Positions 48,030-57,501 of a stretch of DNA of 57,501 bases are shown here, one piece after another. The stretch lies in assembly GCF_001039355.2 (NCBI RefSeq), contig NW_019775390.1:146029-203529 (forward strand), read 5' to 3'. Position 1 is the stretch's first letter; each line of letters begins with the position of its first letter. This stretch comes from Lingula anatina (Eukaryota > Brachiopoda > Lingulata > Lingulida > Lingulidae). Below the pieces are notes generated by a model that searched no databases, was not told the DNA's origin, and saw only the letters and a program-made list of their open reading frames with translations. Position numbers and translations under genes: made by a program.

Positions 48030-49244
48030 ATGGAACGCAGCATACACCGCTGGAGCGACATAGAGGAAAACTGTAGCGTCGTGAGTGACTTCAAGGGTGT
48101 TGGTAACACCCCGGGGGGACCCCAGGCCCACTTCTATAGCTTCATCATGCACGTGTGCGTCACAGGATTTCTGTGCGTCTTCGGGCTCGTAGGCAACTTT
48201 CTGTCGCTCATCGTTTTCTTCAAGTACAAAGCCCGGTCCTTGACATTCTACCTCTTGCGTCCACTAGCCATAGCAGACAACGTGCTTCTGCTTATGACGA
48301 TAGCGCTAATGGTGCTCCCGGCCGTGTACCCCTATTTACGGGTGTTGGAGTGGCCCTCGAAAGAAGAACCGAGAATAGCCGACTGGGCTTGGCCCATAGG
48401 AATGGCCGCCCAGACTGCCTCCATCTGGTCCATCGTCCTGGTCGCCATGGACAGGTTCATCGCAATATGTCAGCCTTTCAAAGCCAGGAAATTCAGGCGC
48501 CTCAGCTCAATCAAGATAAGTATTGGTGCTGTTGTCATATTTTCCGTTTTCTTCAACATTCCACGCTTATTTGAGAAACGCTCAGTGGTCTACTTTAACG
48601 CGTGCACCAACTCCACGGAGACAGGGTACAGAAAACTTATTCTAAAGTACCCGGGATATCGCTTCGGATATTTTGTGGTGGCATACACTTTGATCGATAT
48701 AATAATTCCTTTGGCGATCCTGTCCTATGTGAACACGCGTCTGATAATGGAGCTACGGCGAGGGGCAAAGCGACGGAGTCTTAAATGTCAAAATATTCAA
48801 AGAGAAGATAAAACAATGACAAAGTTATCCGTCGTCATTGTAACAGTTTTTACAATCTGCCAACCGCCGTCTTTGGTGACACAAGTATTGGACGCCGCGG
48901 AGGACCATCTTGACGCCAATATGATGGTGTTTAGACAATATTATGTGCCCTTTTCGAACGTGATGGTCGTCCTGAATTCTTCGGTGAATTTTGCGGTTTG
49001 TTATATTTTCTGTCGCGGATTCAGACGCTCGTTGGCCAAGTTATTGACTTGTGGGAGATCAGCGGACGAGGAGCCAGACGCTAACAGGAACAACTACAGC
49101 TCCGAGTATTGGACCAGGGAAATGTTGGCACAGAAGTGCGACCATGGAGTAGCCATGCCTTTATGTAACCGAGCCAAAAGTCACTCCAACTGTGCGTGTA
49201 CTGATATATGTTTTATTGATGAGAATGACATAACAAAGGTTTAA
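48030..49244 (+). CDS. FMRFamide-receptor-like neuropeptide GPCR, 404 aa, intronless CDS
   Basis: Class A receptor with seven segments at about 39-64, 73-100, 120-147, 161-180, 212-236, 263-285 and 303-327. The sequence matches the FMRFamide receptor family at WPIGMAAQTASIW (TM3), MDRFIAICQPFKARKF at 140-155 (DRF replaces DRY), FFNIPRLFEKRSVVYFN (TM4/ECL2) and NSSVNFAVCYIF in TM7 (316-327, in place of NPxxY). The ligand is probably an RFamide-like neuropeptide, and the receptor should sit in the plasma membrane of neurons or their targets. No Cys is visible at the usual TM3 position; ECL2 has one at 192. The tail is Cys-rich and ends TKV, a class I PDZ-ligand form. ATG 48030 is chosen because the seven upstream codons contain only a TTG and follow an in-frame TAG at 48003. 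N-glycosylation sites: NCS at 14, NST at 194. Confidence 0.9.
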   Translation: MERSIHRWSDIEENCSVVSDFKGVGNTPGGPQAHFYSFIMHVCVTGFLCVFGLVGNFLSLIVFFKYKARSLTFYLLRPLAIADNVLLLMTIALMVLPAVYPYLRVLEWPSKEEPRIADWAWPIGMAAQTASIWSIVLVAMDRFIAICQPFKARKFRRLSSIKISIGAVVIFSVFFNIPRLFEKRSVVYFNACTNSTETGYRKLILKYPGYRFGYFVVAYTLIDIIIPLAILSYVNTRLIMELRRGAKRRSLKCQNIQREDKTMTKLSVVIVTVFTICQPPSLVTQVLDAAEDHLDANMMVFRQYYVPFSNVMVVLNSSVNFAVCYIFCRGFRRSLAKLLTCGRSADEEPDANRNNYSSEYWTREMLAQKCDHGVAMPLCNRAKSHSNCACTDICFIDENDITKV

Positions 49245-50020
49245 GGACCAGGTTCTATCTTTTTTGTTTATTTTTACGGTAACATTAAGAGCAAAAATAA
49301 CAACTTTGTTCATAAGAAAAGTTATAACTCGCACACTGTAAAAGTCAGTTTTGCAAACAAGATTGACTTGGGAACTTTAGTCGTGCTTGCCATAGTCGGA
49401 ATGAGTGAGAATGATAACTCACAGCAGACTTAAAATGGCTAACTTGTTAAGTTAGCCTGACTAAGAATGTTATATGCCACTTACTACATGTACCAAACCC
49501 TTTACCGGGCATGTTACGCTGTTGTCTCCAAAAGACAAAACTATTACCAAGAATAGATAATATGTGCTACAGACACAGTCACCACCGGGAAATCTTCCAT
49601 TTACACGTATATCATGCAAACATAATGTATGATATACACGTACCATGGGCGATTTTTCTCGTCAGAGACAAAATATTGATTGTATGAGAGATGCATCGAA
49701 ATTAGCTTCGTTTCCTGTCACTTTCTGTTTCAAACATACCATCATTTTTGTATTTCTAGTGACTTAATGATGATAGGTTGTTATTGAAAAACAAAAATTA
49801 ATACCTATGAGAAAAGTCACCAAATTCACCATTTAAAGCAAGTACATGTAAAACGTGCAATGCTTTGCTCTTAAAGGTAGTTTTACATGTATCTTCTTCT
49901 ACTTAAGACAGGCAAAAATGCCATCAGTTGTCCTTAGTGTAATCCGTTAAAAGTACAATGTTATCCCACTGGGATCAGCAAAGTAGTTGGCCATATTGAT
50001 TAACATGCATATGCCTCATT
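49245..50020. other. 3' flank of the GPCR, non-coding
   Basis: No gene seen and no close AATAAA. The first clear ones are at about 50671 and 50812. Confidence 0.45.
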
Positions 50021-50195
50021 GGCCCCATTTAGAATAAGGAACCAACTAGTCCGAGGGTCAAATATGGCGACCAACTACAAAGCTTGCCGTCTAATCCGCT
50101 AATAGGCACTTAATAGATATCCCGTGGGAAAGAATTCAAGTGGGTCGGCCATATTGGACCCTCGGACAAGTTAGTCCACTGTTCTGAATGCGACC
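50021..50195. mobile_element. MITE, family B copy 2 (diverged)
   Basis: GGCCCCATTTAGAATAAGGA on the left and GTTCTGAATGCGACC on the right. Inner arms CTAGTCCGAGGGTCAAATAT and ATATTGGACCCTCGGACAAG. Target duplication not clear (ATT/ATA). Confidence 0.87.
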
Positions 50196-50615
50196 ATAGT
50201 GACCATTATGTGGATAAATGCCTTTACTAACTTAATTTATAAAATTAGTCACAGCTCTGTAAGTTGAAAAACTTAGTCGTACTGACGAAAGTTTGTTTCT
50301 CGCTCAATTTTTTACCTACGTCTGCCATAAATGGATACAAGAGAACTTTTATGGGTAATGCTTGAAGTACATGTTTTTTACTTTAAATGTACGTTTTTCG
50401 TTGTCATTACTATTAAATGGGGATACGTTTTATGATTTTATCCTTATATTACTGTATTATGTATTACAATCGCCAAGTAGGTAAGAATGACGTGCGATGC
50501 CAGAAAACTGAACGCCATCTGTTTCGTGTGTCTGAAATATCCGTAGCCATCATTTTGTGTTAATTTTCCTGTAGCGCGAACTTTAAAACTTATTCATTCA
50601 AGAGGTTGAAATGAG

Positions 50616-50659
<44 letters not shown>

Positions 50660-51569
50660 AAACCCTAAAAATAAAATTATAAGGCCATTGATTGCCAATG
50701 TATGTAGCACCTCTGAAATACTTTTTCTGCGATGGATTAATGAAAATACTGCTAAAATCTCAAACCCTAGACAGCAGAGGAACTAACTTGTACTATTTCC
50801 TTGCCAAAATCAATAAAATGTACCATATCGGTTGAACGCTATGTTTGATTTATATTTGTACCGTTTCCGTCGTTAGATATTTTTATTGTAACTTTGTTTT
50901 TTCTGTTTATTTATTTATTGGTTGATGGATGGATCGATCCATTTAAACCCATTTTTGTCCTTTGCAATTTAAAAAACAAACAAAAAGCAATATTAACAGC
51001 ACAAAAAAGGGAGAAAGGTCTAGTATTGAGCATGCATAAAAAACCTGCTGTAGCACTGGCCTTACTTCGCTAATAGCACGTTATATAGGTTTCCTATTGA
51101 AATGCCCTTGTTGAATTTTCTAAGGTACTTGAGAGTAGCATTGGAAGTATTTTGCATCGCATCGCTGATAAAAACGTTTTGCAAGAGTGCGAGGCATTTT
51201 CAATATACTGTCGATTTCCTTTATACGCTACGCGTATCAATCATCATTTTAGTTCGAAGACACTCTTACGTTTGTTCTGAAAGGATTTTCATGACGAATG
51301 ATCTATGGAACGATCTAATTACAATCACAGCTTATCATCTGGTATCAAGTTCATTTATTTTCATTTTGAATTGGCAAACGTTTCGCACAAAACACCCAGA
51401 GCTTTTTCCTTAATTAATGGCAATGTCTCAAGTAATTTATGTTTGACCCTAGGTTTACAATATGATGCGCACGAATCAATCCTCTTAAAAGAACAAAAAA
51501 TCTGTAAGCACAGAAAAATGCCATATTTTACAAGGGATGAAAAGTCATCCGTAATTAGCCTGGACCCAA
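50196..51569. other. Non-coding stretch with a (TC)n array
   Basis: TC repeats at about 50621-50657. Short frames near 51100-51580 carry no motif. Confidence 0.45.
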
Positions 51570-51731
51570 AAGACAAATGACAAATGAAAATACATCAATT
51601 GAATAAATACTGTATATGTTTAGAATACGGGGGGGGGGGGGGGGGGGGGGGGGGGATAAAATTTGCCCCCCCNAAGACAAATGACAAATGAAAATACATC
51701 AATTGAATAAATACTGTATATGTTTAGAATA

Positions 51732-51773
<42 letters not shown>
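51570..51773. repeat. Duplicated segment with long G homopolymers around an N
   Basis: AAGACAAATGACAAATGAAA and the following 40 nt occur at 51570 and, apparently identical, at 51674. Each runs into a G tract (51629-51655 and 51733-51773), with an N at 51673. This is most likely an assembly artefact (two reads or haplotypes placed in series). Confidence 0.85.
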
Positions 51774-51774
<1 letters not shown>

Positions 51775-52100
51775 TATACATTGGACCCCCCTTACCCTGA
51801 TTAACTTAGCAGACGAAATGTTTGCTGGCAAACTATCCGTTTAGGAAACAGAACTTGCCAGTATTTTTCTAAGGATAGTTTCTATTTTTCATATGATTGC
51901 TTTCTGCGTCCCTGTAATATCCTCCTAATTGCGCACCTGCCTTTCTCTTTGTAATTAACCGTTTCCTTGGTTCTCATGTTCTACTGAGGCGTAGTTATTA
52001 TTGCTGTAAACATTCTCATTTTACCATCTTAAAAACCGCTCAAGTATAAACTTATATATATGCCCCTCCGGCTGTGTTGCCACTGGCAACCAGCAGCTTG
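51774..52100. other. Non-coding stretch
   Basis: No gene seen. Confidence 0.45.
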
Positions 52101-52103
52101 TTA

Positions 52104-52336
52104 GGTCCCATTCCCAATGAAACTTTCTCTATATGTAAATCGTTCCAACTCCGCAGAGACTCTTGTTGAATGCAGTCAGCTTAACTGAATGACATGCCTT
52201 CTCCTCCTTTCAAGGTAATCATATAATCACCAGCTTTTCTGCACTCTACTCAACGCCAGGAGGAGACGAGTTAAGGTGTTAATCTGATTGCATTCAGCGA
52301 GATTCCCGCCGGAGTTTGCTCTATCTACGTAGATGG
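52104..52336. mobile_element. MITE, family E copy 3 (no nested insert)
   Basis: GGTCCCATTCCCAATGAAAC on the left after TTA. ACTCCGCAGAGACTCTTGTT and GACATGCCTTCTCCTCC are mirrored by CAGGAGGAGACGAGTTAAGG and TTGCATTCAGCGAGATTCCC, then CTATCTACGTAGATGG. The right terminus has decayed. This copy shows the family E layout without family F. Confidence 0.82.
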
Positions 52337-52679
52337 TTTCAGGAAAGGTACATGGTATATGGTTTCAGGGGAAAAAAAGAGGAATAACAATATATTTTAC
52401 AATTGAATGCCTGATATCATCTCTGTTGTGTAATGTGGCATATGTAAAATTTATGTGTTGCAGGGCTCCGAATTCATACTTGATTTCCTATATGGAATAT
52501 CTATCATTACTTTCAGACTCCGACTCTAGTTTGGTCACCAGCCACTGCAAATGTGCTTATATTTGACAATTAAAGAATTCCTGTCACACCGGCCGACCAG
52601 ATAATGGGTGTAGTCCACCTTTTTCAAAAACAATTAATGTCTAATCTTCCTTTCCCTTTTCCACCCTAGAATAAAGACG

Positions 52680-52990
52680 AAAGAGGACACTCTTAGACAC
52701 AATTAACTTCAACTTTACATGCGTTTCCCGGACCCGGGGGCTGTGTGATTGCCACTAATTTGCTCATTAGATCTTAAATTGCTTTACCAGGCACTACAAA
52801 ACCATCTTGATACATTCACAGGGGAGGAAAGTACATTGTCTCCAACTCTCGTGGATAAATTTAATTATTTACGTAATTAGAAATGATTAAAGCAGAGAGT
52901 TCAACTGAGGCGATATAATCATTAATACGGGAATAATAGTTGTTGATCCAAGAGGCAAGTTGAATTGCCAACCCGCATCAGTTGACAAAA
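52680..52990. promoter_or_regulatory. Candidate cis-regulatory block (unverified)
   Basis: Unique sequence of normal complexity with a high density of ATTA/TAAT cores (GCCACTAATTTGCTCATTAG at about 52752; TTTAATTATTTACGTAATTAG at 52859 onward) and no repeats. Weak inference only. Confidence 0.18.
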
Positions 52991-53013
52991 GTGTTCAAAT
53001 CTTGACTGAATTA

Positions 53014-53180
53014 GACCCCATTCCCATATCTGGATCGATCTAACAGGATCGATCCATCTCCAAGGGGTTTCTCGCTAAATTGCTTTCAGATTAAGCTGCT
53101 CTGATGTTTGGCACGCCTACTGAAGCTGTTCGGGGGTAATTAACAATCGTTTAGCAGCCTCAGCTTAAGGGAGTGGGGTC
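53014..53180. mobile_element. MITE, family D copy 4, TTA target duplication
   Basis: GACCCCATTCCCATATCTGG on the left and GGGAGTGGGGTC on the right, flanked by TTA at both ends (53011-53013, 53181-53183). The core GGGGGTAATTAACAATCG and GTTTAGCAGCCTCAGCTTAA are family D landmarks. Internally deleted on the right relative to copy 3. Confidence 0.87.
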
Positions 53181-53183
53181 TTA

Positions 53184-53668
53184 TTGTTTTATATTCAGCG
53201 GCTGAAATGTCTGAAACATGCCACCATTTCTTCCCACAAGAGGAAACTTTCCCGCCCTATCCCCCGTCTCAGTATCCGTTGTCATCTTAACAAATTTTAT
53301 CCAACCAATACATTAGACAAAGCTTCGCCATTTCAACAATTTACCATTTTTCGGATGTGGGCGCCATGTCTCTCTCTCTCTCTCTCTTTACAAAGTAATA
53401 ATGTATTGAATTCTTACATCGAACTATCACAAAGAAGTCTGTTTGTTAAAACTCTTTATGGCCTTCAATCTTTTATGGAAGAGCAATCTGATCGAACAAA
53501 CACTTGGCGGTAATAATTATCTGCAAAGATATCGATTTGCTGGCAATCAGTAAAAAATAGTGTCTCTTAAAGTTGTCTTGACCACATGAAGTGCAAGCTG
53601 AAGCTCTCTTCGCGCTGTATTACTTAACTTACCGAAAAGTCAATGAGAAATGTAGATCTGTACTAATC
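53184..53668. other. Non-coding stretch with a short (TC)n array
   Basis: TC at about 53368-53387. No gene seen. Confidence 0.45.
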
Positions 53669-53671
53669 TAG

Positions 53672-53845
53672 GGCCCCATTCAGAATTGGGAACTTACTAG
53701 TCCGAGGGTCAAATATGGCCGACCCACTTGAATACTTCCCCACGGGATATCTATTCAGTGTCTATTAGCGGATTAGACGGCAGCCTTTGTAGTTGGTCGC
53801 CATATTTGACCCTCAGACTAATTAGTCCCGATTCTGAATGGAGCC
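53672..53845. mobile_element. MITE, family B copy 3, TAG target duplication
   Basis: GGCCCCATTCAGAATTGGGA on the left and GATTCTGAATGGAGCC on the right. Inner arms CTAGTCCGAGGGTCAAATAT and ATATTTGACCCTCAGACTAA. TAG flanks both ends (53669-53671, 53846-53848). Confidence 0.87.
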
Positions 53846-53848
53846 TAG

Positions 53849-56840
53849 CTCCTTCTGTGTCAGGTATGGTTTTAAATATGGCTCCAGGAAAATTACCGCG
53901 TGGAGAGTATTGCACAGAGAGCTCAAGGGCTAAAGACGGCTAAATTAACGGCTAATCAATTTGTTTGTCTGGCAACCGATTTCAGATCTAAAAACCTTTT
54001 GGCTGAAACTAATGAGTATAGAGCTCTTGATCACACAGCCACCAGTTCTGGGAAAGAGGCGTTAAGGGTGAACTTAATAAAATATCTAGAAGCTAAAATT
54101 CACGGTTGGCTTGCTCCCGTATGCGATAAATGAAACCTCAAATTGACTTGCCATCTCGCGCAAGTGGCTGACACCAGAAAGCCTGACATCAGGAAACGAA
54201 AATTGATGACGACAAATCCTCTAGAAAAGGGAGCTTTGATTGCGTTTCCAACACCAAATACATAAGACACAGTGTCAAATCTCCCTTATCTTTCCAACCA
54301 AAGGTCGTGTTAGTCGACCATCGTTTAATCCTCTATGCTTGATCTCAAATCTTTATTTACAACTTCTGGGAATTTTTAATATTGTACGTTAAAAATGTAT
54401 TATACTTGGGTCGTGTAATGCTATCCATGTAACAAGTACCGAGTAGCTTCTGGCTGATTAAAAAATCTCTTTACCTCAAAATAAATCTGCCGTGATGCAA
54501 GCGGAATATTAGGATGCACAAAACATACTGATGTGCGGAAAACGCATTGACGTAAACACTGAAGTAGATATACTAACTCTGCAGACTTGGTTTTGTTGAA
54601 CAAAATTAATAAATTACAAAAAAAAAGACGTGCAAATTGATATGGATAATGAACCACCAGGTAGACGGAAGGAGGGAAAGAGAGAGAAGAGAAGGAACGA
54701 AAGGTTCGCTAACGCACCTGATATTCAGCTAATTCATTTTATGCAGACAACCGTTGTTCTCTTGAACTCAGTTTTAAATACCAAGAAAAAAAAACATATG
54801 ATATGAAAGTAAGACATGAAATCAAACAATCCAAAATACATTCATCTTTATTCTAGATATTGAGATATTGAAGGTAATAATGATTTAATGGTAGACGTGA
54901 TTATACCTTGATAATAATGTGTATGTACACGTACACAGGTAATGGTACTATGTGCGGACGTCCAAAACTGCTAATCAGTTACACGCAACTATTTTTATTT
55001 GAATATAACTACAAAGTTTTATTTGAATAAGACCCTGCATGCTGTAAACCTATCATCAGCAGACATGCCACATTTCTCATGTTCTTTCCATTCAGAGAAT
55101 CTTCGGAGCCGGAAAAACAAAAATGATAATTATTTCACGCAGATAATTGAGTTTACTGGAACTAACGTACAGTTTTTTTTTTTGGTGGGGGGTGGGGGAG
55201 AGGGGGATCTTGAGTCAGGTATCGAAAGTATGACCAAACCTAAAAGGCTGTGATAGGAATGCAGGTCCTAGGAATAGATTCCCAGGGGTGAGGATGACCC
55301 GAAAGTATCGGATGACCCGGAAGTATCGTGTCAGTATATTGGACGAATAGCACCTGTAGCCTATAGTGTTGGAAAATATTCTCCGATTTCTGCAACATGC
55401 ATTGTGAAAATCTTCTGAAATTTCTAGCCTCGATAACTTTGCAGAGCTACTACATATTGAAAATGTTGCTAGAGTGTGTCTTGGCCGATCAATAGAACAA
55501 TTAATATTTTGTGGGCAATTAGTAAAAAAAATATCAGAAGCGGATATAGATCTTCATTGTATCGTTGATTGGATGCCTAGCAAACAAGGAACCAGTAGTT
55601 AGACAATAAAGCACTCTACTATCATCAATATTAAGAAAAAAAGACCGTGCGCCTCCAAATAAATCGTTCTAACTTTAAGATTGCATGCACCACGCAATGT
55701 TTTCGTTAAAGATATTGATAATTATTCATTTTGTGCGTTCACCTGGGTAGTAGTGGTGCATTGGAAAATTACTTTGATTGCGGCAATGTACATTGTATAT
55801 ACATGGCCAGTATGGCGGCTATGGGGTTACACTGGTGCGGCATGGACTACTGCAGGCTTATCAGAGAACAATCTACTTTTGGTATCTTATATTCATGGCG
55901 TGTGTAGAGCCACTAGTCCGCACAGTTCCTGTTCTCTGTGACCATGATTACACGTCATTTTATTGGTACGGGGAGCAGTTCTTTTGGCGACCTCCCTCCC
56001 CAATTCTATCACTCAGATTCTCGTCATCGATCTCCAAATGCTGTCATAATGAACATCTGAGCGTAAAATAACATTGTTACCTTTCCATAACTATATCTGG
56101 AGTTTTTTCAAACACAGCATTTTACTAAAACCTTTGTCCAATATCATAACTTTGATTTTGCCAACCGTCCATAGGCTTTTAAGCATTTCCTTAACTTTTA
56201 ACGTTTTTATATATCTATGAGAAAAGCAAGTAAAGCATTTATAGTTTACGATTTATTTCCATCTTAATTGTGCGCTTAAATTCAATCGTTATTTAATTGA
56301 TACCAGGTGAACATGTTTATTAATAATTTAAGCGGAGAGATTAAAGACGGAGGGCATTACATCAAAGAATTTTGAATAGCTTAGTTTAAACTGAAGTCTA
56401 AAAGAACACATTTGTTTTTTGTTTTTGTTTTTTCGGCAATAGAAAAGGTTATTTTAGTTTATTTTCGCAAAGAGGCATATCGTTGAACAAGTCTTTGGCG
56501 TTGCTACCTTGCAACGGGACTTTAAAGACCAGGGGTGAGGCGAGTTAGTGGCAATCTAAACATCTAAATGATACATTCAATGGTGGGTAAATCACACGTG
56601 AAATTGCATTTCATCTATTTTCTTTCACCTTCATTGGAGGGCCATATTCATACAGCCCCACCTAAAGAGAAATGTATACAAACTATTATAAAAGCTTTAC
56701 ATAGAGCACTGCAATTCCATAACAAAGCCCTGCGCTATTTTGATCAACAGAGAAAGGTGAAATTAGGCAGTAAACTTGTGTGTAGAGTTGTTGATTGTTT
56801 TCATGGCGCGTATCATCACGCTAGAGTATGCGCGAACAAT
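53849..56840. other. Non-coding stretch
   Basis: No gene I can support. Frames at 55681-56071 and 56568-56846 lack motifs and splice support. Confidence 0.45.
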
Positions 56841-57006
56841 GGATGACGTCGCGGATTCGTGCGCGCTTCCCTAGCAACGCGTGACGACCAGCTGCCGTGG
56901 CCTGAGACGACGGAAACACAGAAACTTTGTCGGAACATCCTGTAAATTATTTTGCTCTGAATTTTCACCTGCACTTCATAAGTTTGAGGTGGTACAGCAG
57001 AGTAAA
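56841..57006 (+). promoter_or_regulatory. Putative promoter and 5' UTR of the right-edge gene
   Basis: A CpG-rich patch with a CRE-like TGACGTCG at 56844 and GCTTCCCTAGCAAC at 56865-56878. The reverse of the latter, GTTGCTAGGGAAGC, is an imperfect RFX X-box with one good half-site, about 130 bp upstream of ATG 57007. Confidence 0.35.
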
Positions 57007-57068
57007 ATGCCGTTGCCAGCACAAGGAAAAAGCATCCTCCAGACGGCAGATCCGTATCATATCCCCGG
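57007..57068 (+). CDS. First coding exon of a second CIMIP2-like gene (partial, runs off the window)
   Basis: ATG at 57007 (context AAAATGC) encodes MPLPAQGKSILQTADPYHIP plus GG, then donor GG|GTAAGT in phase 2. The ending (P-Y-H-I-P-G) resembles the PHYIPGY opening of CIMIP2A/B (FAM166A/B). The phase 2 donor also matches exon 1 of the CIMIP2B-like gene at 35016. The expected second exon, starting Y-x-G, is not in the window. An acceptor at 57275 (AATTTCCTCAG) leads in phase to RLRLDNETEDHDPVTREQ and a stop at 57456. That exon does not look like the family, so either it belongs to another isoform or the family call is wrong. Confidence 0.45.
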
Positions 57069-57501
57069 GTAAGTAGCACCATTCTATTGCTGACACTGTG
57101 GCATCTTATTTCATGCGGTCAACGTCTGCGTTTTGTACTAAATAAAGCACACTTTTTATATTTCCAGAATTTGATACAACACGCATGTCCTTCTTTGCTT
57201 TTTGGTTTTCTTGATAAGTAAGCTTTTTTCCAGTATGTATTGATGCATTTCTTTGAAAGGTTTTAATTTCCTCAGCCGGTTGCGGCTGGACAATGAAACA
57301 GAGGATCATGACCCTGTAACAAGGGAGCAACGAAACGTGATCGCAATTTCTGCTTGCATCTCTGGAGAATTAATGAAATGTGTGGCAATTTTTTTTGGAC
57401 ACATTGAACTGTTGACACGTATTCTGATGCACTTTTACATCCCATTTTGCCACTAGATTAGCTGCTGTGCCGGATTAGAAATAATTTAATAGAGCAGTCA
57501 A
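57069..57501 (+). other. Intron and possible second exon of the right-edge gene
   Basis: Beginning of an intron after the donor at 57069. A candidate acceptor at 57275 opens a 60-codon frame ending at 57456. No other gene is seen. Confidence 0.35.

Noticed and set aside
48155-48574. 139-codon frame inside the GPCR
   Set aside because: It is an alternative-frame shadow of the receptor CDS, with no motif of its own.

Overview
The window is animal (metazoan) nuclear DNA, AT-rich and mostly non-coding. It has long introns, many microsatellites, one 663-nt assembly gap (17519-18181) and many small palindromic transposons. An FMRFamide-receptor-like GPCR, ciliary microtubule inner proteins with GT-AG introns, and the repeat content suggest a marine lophotrochozoan, most likely a mollusc. 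That placement is inference. I see no bacterial, viral or organellar genes.

Layout. 1-9.3 kb: non-coding, with a 37-bp minisatellite, a TCTG array and possible conserved regulatory blocks. 9.4-15.6 kb: a promoter or first-exon candidate at about 9.4 kb, but no gene I can name. 15.66-16.56 kb (minus) and 19.9-21.3 kb (plus): two head-to-head genes for unrecognised proteins that share the motif RLxRPTxxSRAR. 22.17-35.07 kb (minus): a complete six-exon gene reconstructed here, a CIMIP2B/FAM166B-like ciliary microtubule inner protein of 349 aa. Its first intron is 9.85 kb and carries several MITEs. It converges tail-to-tail with the 20 kb gene. 35-48 kb: non-coding, with MITEs, tandem duplications and orphan spliced-looking exons. 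48.03-49.24 kb (plus): an intronless-CDS rhodopsin-class GPCR of the FMRFamide receptor type. 49.3-56.8 kb: non-coding, more MITEs. 57.0 kb: a first coding exon with a CIMIP2-like N-terminus, running off the right edge.

How the genes relate: the CIMIP2B-like gene, the right-edge exon and possibly the two RLxRPT proteins make a loose group of cilium or sperm-tail candidates. Three of the four have a GTTGCTA half-site (RFX X-box type) within about 200 bp upstream of the ATG, and intron 1 of the CIMIP2B-like gene holds two full X-box matches. The GPCR is functionally separate.

The most notable non-genic signal is a set of at least six non-autonomous palindromic element families. Several have 3-bp target duplications (TAA, TTA, CAG, TAG) and related termini, which suggests mobilisation by a PIF/Harbinger-type transposase. 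Two copies of one family each carry an insertion of a further repeat.
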